Positions 28,401 to 37,227 of a DNA stretch of 44,703 nucleotides are shown one piece after another. The stretch comes from Methanomassiliicoccaceae archaeon (GTDB lineage: Archaea; Thermoplasmatota; Thermoplasmata; Methanomassiliicoccales; Methanomethylophilaceae), in NCBI GenBank assembly GCA_009778575.1, contig WRJJ01000004.1:1-44703 (forward strand), written 5' to 3'. Below the pieces are notes generated by a model that saw only the letters and a list, made by a program, of their open reading frames with translations, had not been told where the DNA came from and ran no database searches. A program made the translations under genes and the position numbers. Numbering within the stretch: the stretch's first letter is position 1; every line of letters begins with the position of its first letter.

Positions 28401-28512
28401 ATGCGGATCATGCGTCGCGTCGTGCCCGGCAGCCGCCATGGAACAGAGAGGATTCAGGAACAAGCAGATCATCGCTGAGATAGACGCTTTGTTCGACAAG
28501 GCGGGAGCGTGA
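25498..28512 (+). CDS. hdrA: HdrA-like FAD/iron-sulfur electron-bifurcation subunit, fused/duplicated form (~1004 aa)
   Basis: Two GGGIxG FAD modules, two 'IQC(C/V)GSRS...YCS.VCC' blocks, canonical HdrA N-terminus '[30 protein letters not shown]', C-terminal 2x[4Fe-4S] ferredoxin. TTG start preceded by GGAGG (25486-25490). Confidence 0.93.
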   Translation: [1004 protein letters not shown]

Positions 28513-28517
28513 GGAAA

Positions 28518-28934
28518 ATGTCAGATTTTGAACCTAAGATAGTAGCGTTCTGCTGCAACTGGTGTTCCTATGCGGGAGCGGACGGGGCAGGAGTGGCAAG
28601 ACTTCAGATGCCCCCCAACTTCCGTATCATAAGGACGATGTGCTCCGCAAGAGTGGACCCCGAATTCATACTCAGGTCCCTTGCGAAAGGGGCCGACGGA
28701 GTGATAGTGCTCGGCTGCCACCCGGCAGACTGCCACTACATCGGAGGCAACTACAGAGCGAGAAGAAGGATAGCGCTGATCAGAATGGTGCTTGAACAGT
28801 ACGGGTTCGACCCGAAGAGGCTGAAGCTCGAGTGGGTCTCCGCCTCAGAAGGGGAGAAGTTCCAGAAGACCCTGACCGAATTCGTCGACACCATCAAGGC
28901 GCTCGGACCTACGCCGTTAACGGAGGAGAAGTAA
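28518..28934 (+). CDS. mvhD: MvhD/FlpD-type [2Fe-2S] electron-transfer subunit
   Basis: VAFCCNWCSYAGADGAGVARLQMPPNFRIIRTMCSARVDPEFI...GCHPADCHYIGGN; ATG at 28518 (GTG at 28509 is possible). Confidence 0.94.
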   Translation: MSDFEPKIVAFCCNWCSYAGADGAGVARLQMPPNFRIIRTMCSARVDPEFILRSLAKGADGVIVLGCHPADCHYIGGNYRARRRIALIRMVLEQYGFDPKRLKLEWVSASEGEKFQKTLTEFVDTIKALGPTPLTEEK

Positions 28935-28935
28935 T

Positions 28936-30144
28936 ATGTCATTCTTTGAAAGATTCAAGAAAAAGGCCAAGGACGCGCCGAAGACGACCGCAAAGGCCGC
29001 AAAGGCTTCGGCACCCCAAAAGGCGGCATGCGCGACAAAGACCCCCGAGTCGGTGGCCGCGGCGCAGCTCAAGATGGCCGACCTCGGAGACCTCCTTCCC
29101 GGAGCGCCCCCCAACGGCAAGATAAACCTTGCGATATACTGGGCGGCGGCATGCGGAGGATGCGATGTGTCCCTGCTTGACGTGAACGAGAGGATACTCA
29201 CGATAGGCGACATGGCGAACATCGTCATGTGGCCTATCGCAGCCGACGGAAAAGAGCACGACATAGCGGAGATGGAGGACGGATCGATCACCGTGTCCAT
29301 AATATCGGGAGCTGTCAGGAACTCGGAGAACGAGCACATGGTGAGACTCCTGAGGAAGAAGTCGGTGATCGTGGTATCGTACGGAGCATGCGCATGCTTC
29401 GGAGGATCCCCCGCCCTTGCCAACCTGGTACCCGGCGGAAAGGATGAGATCCTCGACTACGTGTACAGAAAGACGCCCGCCACGGCGAACTTCCAGGCCG
29501 ACTACCACAGCGACTCGCCGGTCATACCGCAGTTCGAGTACAGCGCGCCCGAGGGCGTGCTCACTCTCCCGGTGCTGTATGACACGGTCAAGACCCTTGA
29601 CCAGGTCATCGATGTGGACTACTACGTGCCCGGATGCCCTCCGCTGCAGGAATCGATCTCCTATATGCTGAAAGCTGTCGCGGACTTCGCATACAACGGC
29701 GTCGCCCTGCCCCCCAAGGGGACGAACATCGGCGTCGTGACGAGGACCCTCTGCGAGCAGTGCCCCAGGCGCAAAGAGAACAGAAGGATCACGAAGATCG
29801 TGGAGCCCCATCAGATAGATGTGGACCCGGAACTGTGCCTGATGGACCAGGGGATACTCTGTCTCGGACCCGCCACAGTGGGAGGATGCAACGCAAGATG
29901 CACAAGGGCGGGACAGCCCTGCCGCGGATGCTACGGCCCCACCGTCGCCGTCCAAGAGCAGGGAGCCAGCGCCCTTACGGCCATAGCCTCGATGTTCCCC
30001 GTCCTGGATGACGACGCGACCATGGAGGAAGAAACGATCGCAGACATCATGTCGACGGTCAAGGACCCGCTCGGATACTTCTACGCGTATACGATGGGCA
30101 AGTCCCTGATCAAGAGATCGGTTGTAGAAAAGGGAGGTAAGTAA
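28936..30144 (+). CDS. mvhG: F420-non-reducing [NiFe]-hydrogenase small subunit, with N-terminal extension
   Basis: AAACGGCDVSLLDVNERI...GACACFGG...PGCPP...; C-terminal Cys-rich cluster ligands. Confidence 0.94.
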   Translation: MSFFERFKKKAKDAPKTTAKAAKASAPQKAACATKTPESVAAAQLKMADLGDLLPGAPPNGKINLAIYWAAACGGCDVSLLDVNERILTIGDMANIVMWPIAADGKEHDIAEMEDGSITVSIISGAVRNSENEHMVRLLRKKSVIVVSYGACACFGGSPALANLVPGGKDEILDYVYRKTPATANFQADYHSDSPVIPQFEYSAPEGVLTLPVLYDTVKTLDQVIDVDYYVPGCPPLQESISYMLKAVADFAYNGVALPPKGTNIGVVTRTLCEQCPRRKENRRITKIVEPHQIDVDPELCLMDQGILCLGPATVGGCNARCTRAGQPCRGCYGPTVAVQEQGASALTAIASMFPVLDDDATMEEETIADIMSTVKDPLGYFYAYTMGKSLIKRSVVEKGGK

Positions 30145-30145
30145 G

Positions 30146-31666
30146 ATGACAGGCCCCGTAATATGGGACGAAAAGAAGAAGGCCACCTCTAACAGGGTGA
30201 CCATTGACCCGATAACACGTCTCGAGGGTCACGGAAAGATAGAGATATTCCTTGATGACTCCGGAAACGTCAGCAACGCATACTGGCAGGTCCCGGAGGT
30301 CAGAGGGTTCGAGAGATTCTGCGTGGGAAGGAAAGTAGTGGAGCTCAACCAGATCACCGCAAGGCTTTGCGGCGTTTGTCCGGGAGCGCACCACCTGGCC
30401 TCCACAAAGGCCATCGACGGCTGCTACAACACGAAGCCCACCGAGGCGGCATTCCGCCTGAGGGATCTGTTCTACCACGCGCACTTTGTGCACAGCCACA
30501 TAGCGCACTTCTATGCGCTGGCGGGACCGGACTTCGTCTGCGGACCGGCCGCTCCGGCAGCGGAGAGGAACGTCCTCGGAGTGGTCGCACGCGTCGGATT
30601 GGAACTTGGAACGGCCGTCGTCACGGCACGCGCGCAGGCGCAGAAGATCCAGGCGATAATCGGCGGAAAGGCCACCCACCCGGTGATGGGAGTCCCCGGC
30701 GGTGTCAGCAAGGCCGTGAACAAGGAAGAGGTCAAAGAGATCCAGGGATACGCGGACAACCTCGTGGCGTTCGCGGAGACCTCTCTGGGCATCTTCAAAA
30801 GCCTCGTCCTTGAGAACAAGGAATACTTGGATATCATAAAGAATACCGACCTGTACTACAGCGAGCTGTACAGCATGGGTCTGGTCAACGACAAGAACCA
30901 GCTTGAGTTCCACGACGGAAAGGTAAGGGTCGTAGATCAGAAGGGCAACGAATGGGACAAATACAACGCATTCGACTACCTCGACCACATCGGCGAGGCG
31001 GTGGAGCCGTGGTCCTATGAGAAGTTCCCGTACCTGAGGAAGCCCGGATACAAGGGACCCGTCGCCGGCCCGGACAGCGGAATGTACCGCGCCACGCCTC
31101 TCGGCAGGCTGAACGTCTCCGAGAGCATATCGACGCCAAAGGCGCAGGCCGCGTTCGAGGAGTTCAGGGCGATCTTCAAGAGTCTGGGAGTGGAGGGACC
31201 GGTGCACTTCAACCTGGCCACCCACTGGGCAAGGATCATCGAGATGCTCTACGGAGCCGAGAAGGTCCACCAGCACGCGTACGACCCGAACATCACAGAC
31301 CCGAACATAAAGCAGAAGGACATAGTCCCCGGAGGACGCGGAGTAGGATGCGTGGAGGCGCCGAGAGGAACCCTCACCCACGACTACACCTGCGACGAGA
31401 ACGGTATCGTGACCGCATGCAACCTTGTCGTCGGGACCACCAACAACAACGGTCCGATGAACATTGACACCATGAAGATCGCAAAGGCCCTGATAAAGAA
31501 CTACGAGATATCGCCGGGCCTGCTGAACATGGTGGAGATGGCGTTCAGGGTCTACGACCCGTGCAACTCGTGCGCAACGCACAGCCTGCCGGGACAGATG
31601 CCCATGAGGGCAGTGATCAGGAACTCCGACGGCTCTGTGTACGACACGGTGTCAAAGAACCTTTAA
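30146..31666 (+). CDS. mvhA: F420-non-reducing [NiFe]-hydrogenase large subunit
   Basis: L1 motif RLCGVCPGAHH, L2 motif DPCNSCATH followed by a C-terminal extension. Confidence 0.96.
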   Translation: MTGPVIWDEKKKATSNRVTIDPITRLEGHGKIEIFLDDSGNVSNAYWQVPEVRGFERFCVGRKVVELNQITARLCGVCPGAHHLASTKAIDGCYNTKPTEAAFRLRDLFYHAHFVHSHIAHFYALAGPDFVCGPAAPAAERNVLGVVARVGLELGTAVVTARAQAQKIQAIIGGKATHPVMGVPGGVSKAVNKEEVKEIQGYADNLVAFAETSLGIFKSLVLENKEYLDIIKNTDLYYSELYSMGLVNDKNQLEFHDGKVRVVDQKGNEWDKYNAFDYLDHIGEAVEPWSYEKFPYLRKPGYKGPVAGPDSGMYRATPLGRLNVSESISTPKAQAAFEEFRAIFKSLGVEGPVHFNLATHWARIIEMLYGAEKVHQHAYDPNITDPNIKQKDIVPGGRGVGCVEAPRGTLTHDYTCDENGIVTACNLVVGTTNNNGPMNIDTMKIAKALIKNYEISPGLLNMVEMAFRVYDPCNSCATHSLPGQMPMRAVIRNSDGSVYDTVSKNL

Positions 31667-31675
31667 ACTTAAACA

Positions 31676-31698
31676 AAAGGGGAGCCCCCCTCCCCTTT
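31676..31698 (+). terminator. Hairpin AAAGGGGAG-CCCCC-CTCCCCTTT followed by a T-rich stretch, downstream of mvhA
   Basis: 9-bp perfect stem, 5-nt loop, then TATTCTTTTTCT. Confidence 0.7.
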
Positions 31699-31824
31699 AT
31701 TCTTTTTCTATCATTTCCTTATTTGATGTGGCTCTTTGAGATCTTACCATATACAAGCGCTCCGACCGCTCAGTGCACGGGTGGTTTGCACTGATCTGTT
31801 ATTACTATGAAAAATAAAGGTAAA

Positions 31825-31842
31825 AGAGGGGAATACCCCTCT
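31825..31842 (-). terminator. Hairpin AGAGGGG-TATT-CCCCTCT followed by TTTTACCTTTATTTTT (minus strand)
   Basis: 7-bp perfect stem 17 nt past the stop of the minus-strand surface-protein gene. Confidence 0.65.
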
Positions 31843-31858
31843 AAAGTGTTTGTCCGAC

Positions 31859-33856
31859 TCACGCACCCTTTCTGAAGAATATGAAGTAGACCACCGCAAT
31901 GATGACTGCCAATCCGATAACGACGATCACAATGATGAGGACGATGTCCGCACCTCCATCGTCTTCCGTCTCGATTGTCACCACAACATCGCCGGTGATA
32001 TCGGTTATGACGTACTTGCCGCCGGTCTGCTCCAGCACTATTCCGTCAACCTTCACGATAGGCGTCCCTCCGTCTTCCCTCACGGATTTAATGGTGAATG
32101 AGAAGGACCCTCCGTGGTCGACCTGTGTGGATGACTCGGGGAATATGGTGTATTCCGTACCATCCGGCAATATCACCCTGTGGGCGAACGGGGACACCTC
32201 TGCGGTGATGACCGTATCCCTGGTGATGTTGTAAATGGTGTAGGAGGCACCGTTGGTCATTGCAATGGCCGTTCCGTTCACTTTTACGACAAGTGTTGAC
32301 GGGTTATATCCGGCATCCACTGAGATCGAAAAGGGATACGAACCGCCCTTCTGCACAACATTCATCTTGCTGAGAGGGGTAAAGGTGTATCCGTCCCCCG
32401 GGACCAAAGTAACGGTGTATCTGGGGCTGTCGCTCCCCTGCGCAAGGGTCGTTGCGCCCACAGAGGCATAGGCCGCCATGTTGCCGGCCTCATCTGCCAC
32501 CACCACATTGTAGTAATACGTTGTCAACGGAAGCAGGCCGCCTGAGAGCATTGTGCTTATGTCCACCGTGCCTCCCGGGTTCAGGAGGGTGCCGCGCTGT
32601 AAGCAGTCGCCGACAGTGTCGATGTCATCATTCGCGCTTGTATAGACATAATATATCAGATCCGACTGCAGGGTCTTGTTGTCTGTGGCTTTATTCCAGC
32701 TAAGTCTCAACGAGTCATGCTTGATGTTGGATACGGTGATGACATCCGGCGAGACCGTAGGCTCGACCGTATCACTGACCACGTTGATCGTCTCTTGCGG
32801 ATCGCTGTCCAGGCTTGCGGCCATTTCCAGGGAGACCTTGTCGCCGGGGGCGAGGTCTCCGAAGGCAAATGTTATTGCAATGCCCACATCAGCCCTGACG
32901 AAGCCGTTAAGGTTCCCTGCGCCTAGCATTTCACTGGTAAAGGCAAGGTTGCTATCTGTGGGCACCGTCGGGCCGCCCATATTCTCCGCCCAAATGCTGG
33001 GAGACCAAAGCGAATCTGAATACAAACTACTTAGTACTGATACGCGCGCCCTTTCGTCATAGCTGACGAACAAGAAAGGAACGAAGCTGTTCGGCCCGTA
33101 CGAGGCGACCATTGCCGCCTGATTGCCGCTGTAAGGCGGGGCCGGGTTGCTTATCACTTTATTGTATGTGTCGAACGTTCCGTTTGCGCCGTAGTGATCC
33201 TGATCGGGATCCACAGACCTCATGTATCTCACGTCGGTCACTGTTCCTGAGGACAGGTTCTCTATCTCGACCGATATCCAGAAGAATTTATCGTCTACCT
33301 TGAATGATACGGTCTGGGTCAGTTTTATGTTGTCTTTTGTTATTCCAGTCGTTACCGCTTTTAGCAGACCTCCGCTCAGGTCGGATGCGTCCACGGTTTC
33401 CAAGGGAGTTATGGGTGTGGCCCATGCGTTTCCAACGGCCTCTGCGGCCCGGTTCAACACCTGTGTTGCCCCCAAATAGTATCCCAGAACGAACCGCTCT
33501 TCGGGTTCGCCGGGAAGGAAGAAGTCTCCTGTGATGGGAGCATTACCGACATCCCATCCGTCATCATCCACAACAAATCCGATCCGATTCGGGTGTTGGG
33601 AATCAAGCGGGTGGAATCCTGCAGGTGCCGGTCCCATGGACCCGAACGATCCCATTTTCGATAATCCCAATTCGATGTAGTTTCCGCCAAGGAAGACATC
33701 TCCGTTACCTGCGGTATGGCTCCTCGCTCCGGGCAGCGCCGCGTCGCTGTCCCCGGGCAGAAATGACATTATCGCGACGCCCAAAAGCAGCGTAAGCATT
33801 ATCGCAGCAATGCCTTTATTTCTTGTATTTTTATTTTTGATAGTGACAGTTTTCAT
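31859..33856 (-). CDS. Secreted/cell-surface protein (signal peptide, FN3-like domain, two C-terminal repeats, C-terminal TM anchor)
   Basis: N-terminal hydrophobic signal, 'LRLSWNKATDNKTLQSDLIYYVYTS...PLTTYYYNVVVADEAGN', repeated 'GGSxxFxIxV...VKVxGxxxxxxxGxYxIxxITxDxVxTxE', C-terminal IVLIIVIVVIGLAVIIAVVYFIFFRKGA. Confidence 0.85.
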   Translation of the reverse strand: MKTVTIKNKNTRNKGIAAIMLTLLLGVAIMSFLPGDSDAALPGARSHTAGNGDVFLGGNYIELGLSKMGSFGSMGPAPAGFHPLDSQHPNRIGFVVDDDGWDVGNAPITGDFFLPGEPEERFVLGYYLGATQVLNRAAEAVGNAWATPITPLETVDASDLSGGLLKAVTTGITKDNIKLTQTVSFKVDDKFFWISVEIENLSSGTVTDVRYMRSVDPDQDHYGANGTFDTYNKVISNPAPPYSGNQAAMVASYGPNSFVPFLFVSYDERARVSVLSSLYSDSLWSPSIWAENMGGPTVPTDSNLAFTSEMLGAGNLNGFVRADVGIAITFAFGDLAPGDKVSLEMAASLDSDPQETINVVSDTVEPTVSPDVITVSNIKHDSLRLSWNKATDNKTLQSDLIYYVYTSANDDIDTVGDCLQRGTLLNPGGTVDISTMLSGGLLPLTTYYYNVVVADEAGNMAAYASVGATTLAQGSDSPRYTVTLVPGDGYTFTPLSKMNVVQKGGSYPFSISVDAGYNPSTLVVKVNGTAIAMTNGASYTIYNITRDTVITAEVSPFAHRVILPDGTEYTIFPESSTQVDHGGSFSFTIKSVREDGGTPIVKVDGIVLEQTGGKYVITDITGDVVVTIETEDDGGADIVLIIVIVVIGLAVIIAVVYFIFFRKGA

Positions 33857-33955
33857 TTAATATGCCTCTTTTATCCTGAACTCCTGTATCGTTTCCTGCA
33901 ATTCGTGTCAGGATAAATCCGATGGCCCTAATTAGCTTTATGGAAGAAAGTACTA

Positions 33956-33979
33956 TGTAAAGTATAAATTATATTTACA
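33956..33979. repeat. Inverted repeat TGTAAA-N12-TTTACA upstream of the surface-protein gene
   Basis: Direct reading; within the AT-rich promoter region of the minus-strand 665-aa gene. Confidence 0.6.
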
Positions 33980-34048
33980 CATAGATATTAAATATATAAA
34001 AAAAGGACGCATAATGTATAAACCGATAAAAGAGGAGAACCCGCACCC

Positions 34049-34840
34049 TCACTCGACATTTTGGAGCAGTGCCTTTCTCCCCCTTCTTTGACGTCCGCCG
34101 CCTGAAAGCATAAGTCCGGAAAGTTTTCCGAGATCCAGGCCGTCAAGCAGATGCACGGTGGCATTCTCAAGATCAAGAAGATCTCCGCCCATTATCGGTC
34201 CGAGAAGAGCTTCCCCCGTGATGTTCACAGGGGAACCCCCCAGCATCCTGTTGAAAGCGGGCATTATCACAAAATTTTCAGGCAGGCTCTCGTACCTTTC
34301 CGATGGGATGTCTCTGAACCTCCCTCTTACCCAGCATGGTTCGTTCACCTGTCTCCCTACGCCGTCCCTGAACATTATTGCCGGATGGTCGTGGGCCATT
34401 ACCAAGGTCTCCGCGCACATGACGGTCTCCGAAGGCCAAGTATGCCCATGCGCGAATCCGACATCCTCTATCCTTATTCCGGAGGCGGACCGTATTCGAA
34501 CGTGGCCCGGAAGGAACTCCTCTATGTTGGTGTCATGGTTCCCCCTCACAACTTCAACGGAATCAAAACGTTCCAGCAGTCTTTCGAAGAACACCGGTAT
34601 CTCTTTGTATTCCTGTTTTGTCGATCCGGGGACGGAGTCTTTCACATCACCCAACACGATGAGCCTGCTTGCGGTATCGTCCGCCGCTTTGATGACCGAA
34701 TCGAACATATCATCCGTTCGTGAAGTGACATGGAACCCTTTGGACCTCCAATGGGACTCGATCCCGATGTGGAGGTCCCCGATCACAAGATATTCATCGG
34801 CCCTCAGGGCAGGAATGCCGTGGACGGGCTGCAGATCCAT
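34049..34840 (-). CDS. Metallophosphoesterase (ICC-like phosphohydrolase)
   Basis: YLVIGDLHIGIESHWRSKG, IVLGDVKDSVPG, VVRGNHDTNIEEF, FAHGHTWPS. Confidence 0.93.
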   Translation of the reverse strand: MDLQPVHGIPALRADEYLVIGDLHIGIESHWRSKGFHVTSRTDDMFDSVIKAADDTASRLIVLGDVKDSVPGSTKQEYKEIPVFFERLLERFDSVEVVRGNHDTNIEEFLPGHVRIRSASGIRIEDVGFAHGHTWPSETVMCAETLVMAHDHPAIMFRDGVGRQVNEPCWVRGRFRDIPSERYESLPENFVIMPAFNRMLGGSPVNITGEALLGPIMGGDLLDLENATVHLLDGLDLGKLSGLMLSGGGRQRRGRKALLQNVE

Positions 34841-34844
34841 TTCA

Positions 34845-36242
34845 TCACCTTAGGTACTCTTTGAGCACTTTCGGTATCGCTTCTATGACGTCTACCGCCG
34901 TCATACCATAGGATAGTTCTTTGAACGCATATTCTCCAGCTCTACCGGAAATGAAAGCGCCTAACGCGGCAGCGTCGAAACAGCTCATCCCTTTGGACAG
35001 GAGCCCGGCGACAATTCCTGACAATACGTCCCCGGTGCCGGCACCGGTCATGCCCGGGCTGCCGGTGAGGTTGGATCTTGTTCTTTCTCCGTCCGATATC
35101 TTATCTGTTCTGCCTTTGAGCAGGATGACGGAGTTCGTTCTCTTCGCCATCTCTTTGACGGGATCGCCCGCACCCATCGGATCACCTCCCAACTTTTCGA
35201 ATTCCTTGTGATGGGGAGTGAGTACCGCTTTCCCGTTTGATACGAAACCGGTTCCCAGTGCGGAGAGACCGTCGGCATCGATGACGACCGGCGCGCCGCA
35301 TTCCTTGACAAACTTTCTTACCGTTGCGGCCGTTCCATCCGATATGCCTATTCCGGGTCCGATAAGAACCGCGTCATGCTGCTGGGACAGTTTCAGCAAA
35401 AGGGGCAGATGCTCCGATCTCAGCGAGTCTCCGGGCAGGCTGCTGATCATCATGACAGGAGAGAATGATGCAACGGTATGCGAGCAGTTCTCGGGGACGG
35501 CAACTCTCACGATATCTGCACCGACCCTCATGGCGGCGAGAGCGGACATCGCCGGCGCACCGTAATACGGCCCGCCGCCGATTATGAGCAGCTTCCCGTT
35601 ATCGCCTTTATGGCTGTCCTCTTTCGGAATAGGGTATCTGAGCATATCTCCCGGGCCCACGTTCTCGTACGCTTCTTTCGGGATGCCGATATCTTTCACA
35701 ATGATCTCTCCTGAGTTCTCACGATCCATGCCTTCTTTTTCGTCGTGCAGCGTTATGGTCATGTGCGGCCTTAACGGCAGTGAGGTTCCCAGGCCTGACG
35801 GCACGTCCACTGACACCACGTACCCCTTGAATCCGTTTGCCATTCTAATAAACCCATCGTATGGCGGCCTGACCTCTCCGGACATCCCCGTACCGAGCGC
35901 ACAGTCGACGATAACGTCATATCCGTCCTCTTCGAATTCGGAGAAGTCCTCGATCCGGCATTTCAGTTCGGACAGGATCCTTTTAACGAAATCCGATCTT
36001 ATGGAGCTTTTCGGTCTCAGAAGATATACGGTAATGTTGTCGGGATCCATCATCCCCGCGGCCGCGATCCCGTCCCCGCCGTTGTTGCCGCTGCCGCATA
36101 TGAAAGCTATCCTTTTGCCGGGGAACCTTTCCGTCAGAACAGAGGATACGGCCTTACCGGCATTGTTCATGAGAACCGGTACCCCGACGCCCACGGCCTC
36201 GGAATTGGCGTCGATGACCGAGGAATCCAAGGAAGTGATCAT
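34845..36242 (-). CDS. nnr: Bifunctional NAD(P)H-hydrate epimerase / ADP-dependent dehydratase
   Basis: YjeF N domain (GSGNNGGDGIAAAGMM) and carbohydrate-kinase-like domain (GSPGMTGAGTGDVLSGIVAGLLSKG). Confidence 0.95.
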   Translation of the reverse strand: MITSLDSSVIDANSEAVGVGVPVLMNNAGKAVSSVLTERFPGKRIAFICGSGNNGGDGIAAAGMMDPDNITVYLLRPKSSIRSDFVKRILSELKCRIEDFSEFEEDGYDVIVDCALGTGMSGEVRPPYDGFIRMANGFKGYVVSVDVPSGLGTSLPLRPHMTITLHDEKEGMDRENSGEIIVKDIGIPKEAYENVGPGDMLRYPIPKEDSHKGDNGKLLIIGGGPYYGAPAMSALAAMRVGADIVRVAVPENCSHTVASFSPVMMISSLPGDSLRSEHLPLLLKLSQQHDAVLIGPGIGISDGTAATVRKFVKECGAPVVIDADGLSALGTGFVSNGKAVLTPHHKEFEKLGGDPMGAGDPVKEMAKRTNSVILLKGRTDKISDGERTRSNLTGSPGMTGAGTGDVLSGIVAGLLSKGMSCFDAAALGAFISGRAGEYAFKELSYGMTAVDVIEAIPKVLKEYLR

Positions 36243-36544
36243 TTCTTCTGGTTCTTGACAAGGATCTCCGCGATCTTTGGCAGGAGTTCCGTCTTGGAGA
36301 GTTTTCCTCTCTCGACCTTGACGCAGCCGCGTTTGGCGGCCCAGTTCGAAGGGTACGCCTTGTTCTCGTACACCTCATATTCCAGATCCAATATCAGCGC
36401 GCCTTTCGCTATGATATCGATGTCCGGGTCCTTGACGCAAAGGTTCTTGGGGAGCCTTCTCCCCATCGCTCTGGTCCTGTTGACATCGAAATACTCGGGC
36501 CATAAAGTGATCGCCGTATCCGCATCGTACGCCATGTTTATCAC
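36239..36544 (-). CDS. srp19: Signal recognition particle SRP19 subunit
   Basis: TLWPEYFDVNRTRAMGRRLPKNLCVKDP...AYPSNWAAKRGCVKVE. Confidence 0.95.
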   Translation of the reverse strand: MINMAYDADTAITLWPEYFDVNRTRAMGRRLPKNLCVKDPDIDIIAKGALILDLEYEVYENKAYPSNWAAKRGCVKVERGKLSKTELLPKIAEILVKNQKK

Positions 36545-36602
36545 TATCTTAATACAGAAAAGATTTAAAGAAGTTGCCTGGGAGATGAACGAGGGAATGC
36601 GT

Positions 36603-36986
36603 TCAGCTCTCTACGAGAACGGCGTTTATCGCTCCGTCCTGTCCGGGCCTGGAGGTGACGATGGCATCTCCGAGTTCCGTCTTGATCCTGGCGCCTTTGT
36701 TGAGAATGTTACGCTGAACGTAGTTGGGGTCTGCAGGGTTGACCGTAACGTTGAGGATCTTCGACTTCTGGACTGTGTTGGTCTTTTTGTCCACCACGTT
36801 TGCGTATTCGGCGACGAGCATACAAGTTTTGGAGCTGGCCCCGCGTCCGCGGTAGTGTTTCAGGGATTGTTTTCCTACTTTCGTATATTGTTTCTCCCTG
36901 CTGATCTCGAACTTCCTCTTGCCCCTGCTGAAGACACGCCTGCCTCCGCTGGGTTTCCTTTTTGATTTTCCCTGCCACAATGCCAT
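36603..36986 (-). CDS. rps8e: Ribosomal protein S8e
   Basis: MALWQGKSKRKPSGGRRVFSRGKRKFEI...; start at 36986, with TATA-like TTTATATA about 27 nt upstream. Confidence 0.95.
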   Translation of the reverse strand: MALWQGKSKRKPSGGRRVFSRGKRKFEISREKQYTKVGKQSLKHYRGRGASSKTCMLVAEYANVVDKKTNTVQKSKILNVTVNPADPNYVQRNILNKGARIKTELGDAIVTSRPGQDGAINAVLVES

Positions 36987-37227
36987 TGGTATCGGTCTGC
37001 CAATTACGGTTCCGTATATAAACCTTTTTTCTATCATCTTTATAGGGCAATGAAAACCGCTGCAGCCGGAAAACATATTTGAGGCCGGATCGGTAAATTC
37101 TCTCTCCCTCTGTGGATGGAACTTTCTCATTTGCTTTGTGACTGGAGGTCATTCGGACATTTCTGCGAAAATTTTTCGGAGAATAGTTGGAGATCAATTA
37201 TTCATTCTCTGAAGAATTATCGGATTT

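Noticed and set aside
28939-31582. Long antisense ORFs (421 aa and 490 aa) opposite mvhG and mvhA
   Set aside because: Arg/Val/His-rich translations with no recognisable motif; they mirror clearly identified hydrogenase genes and reflect codon bias (shadow ORFs).
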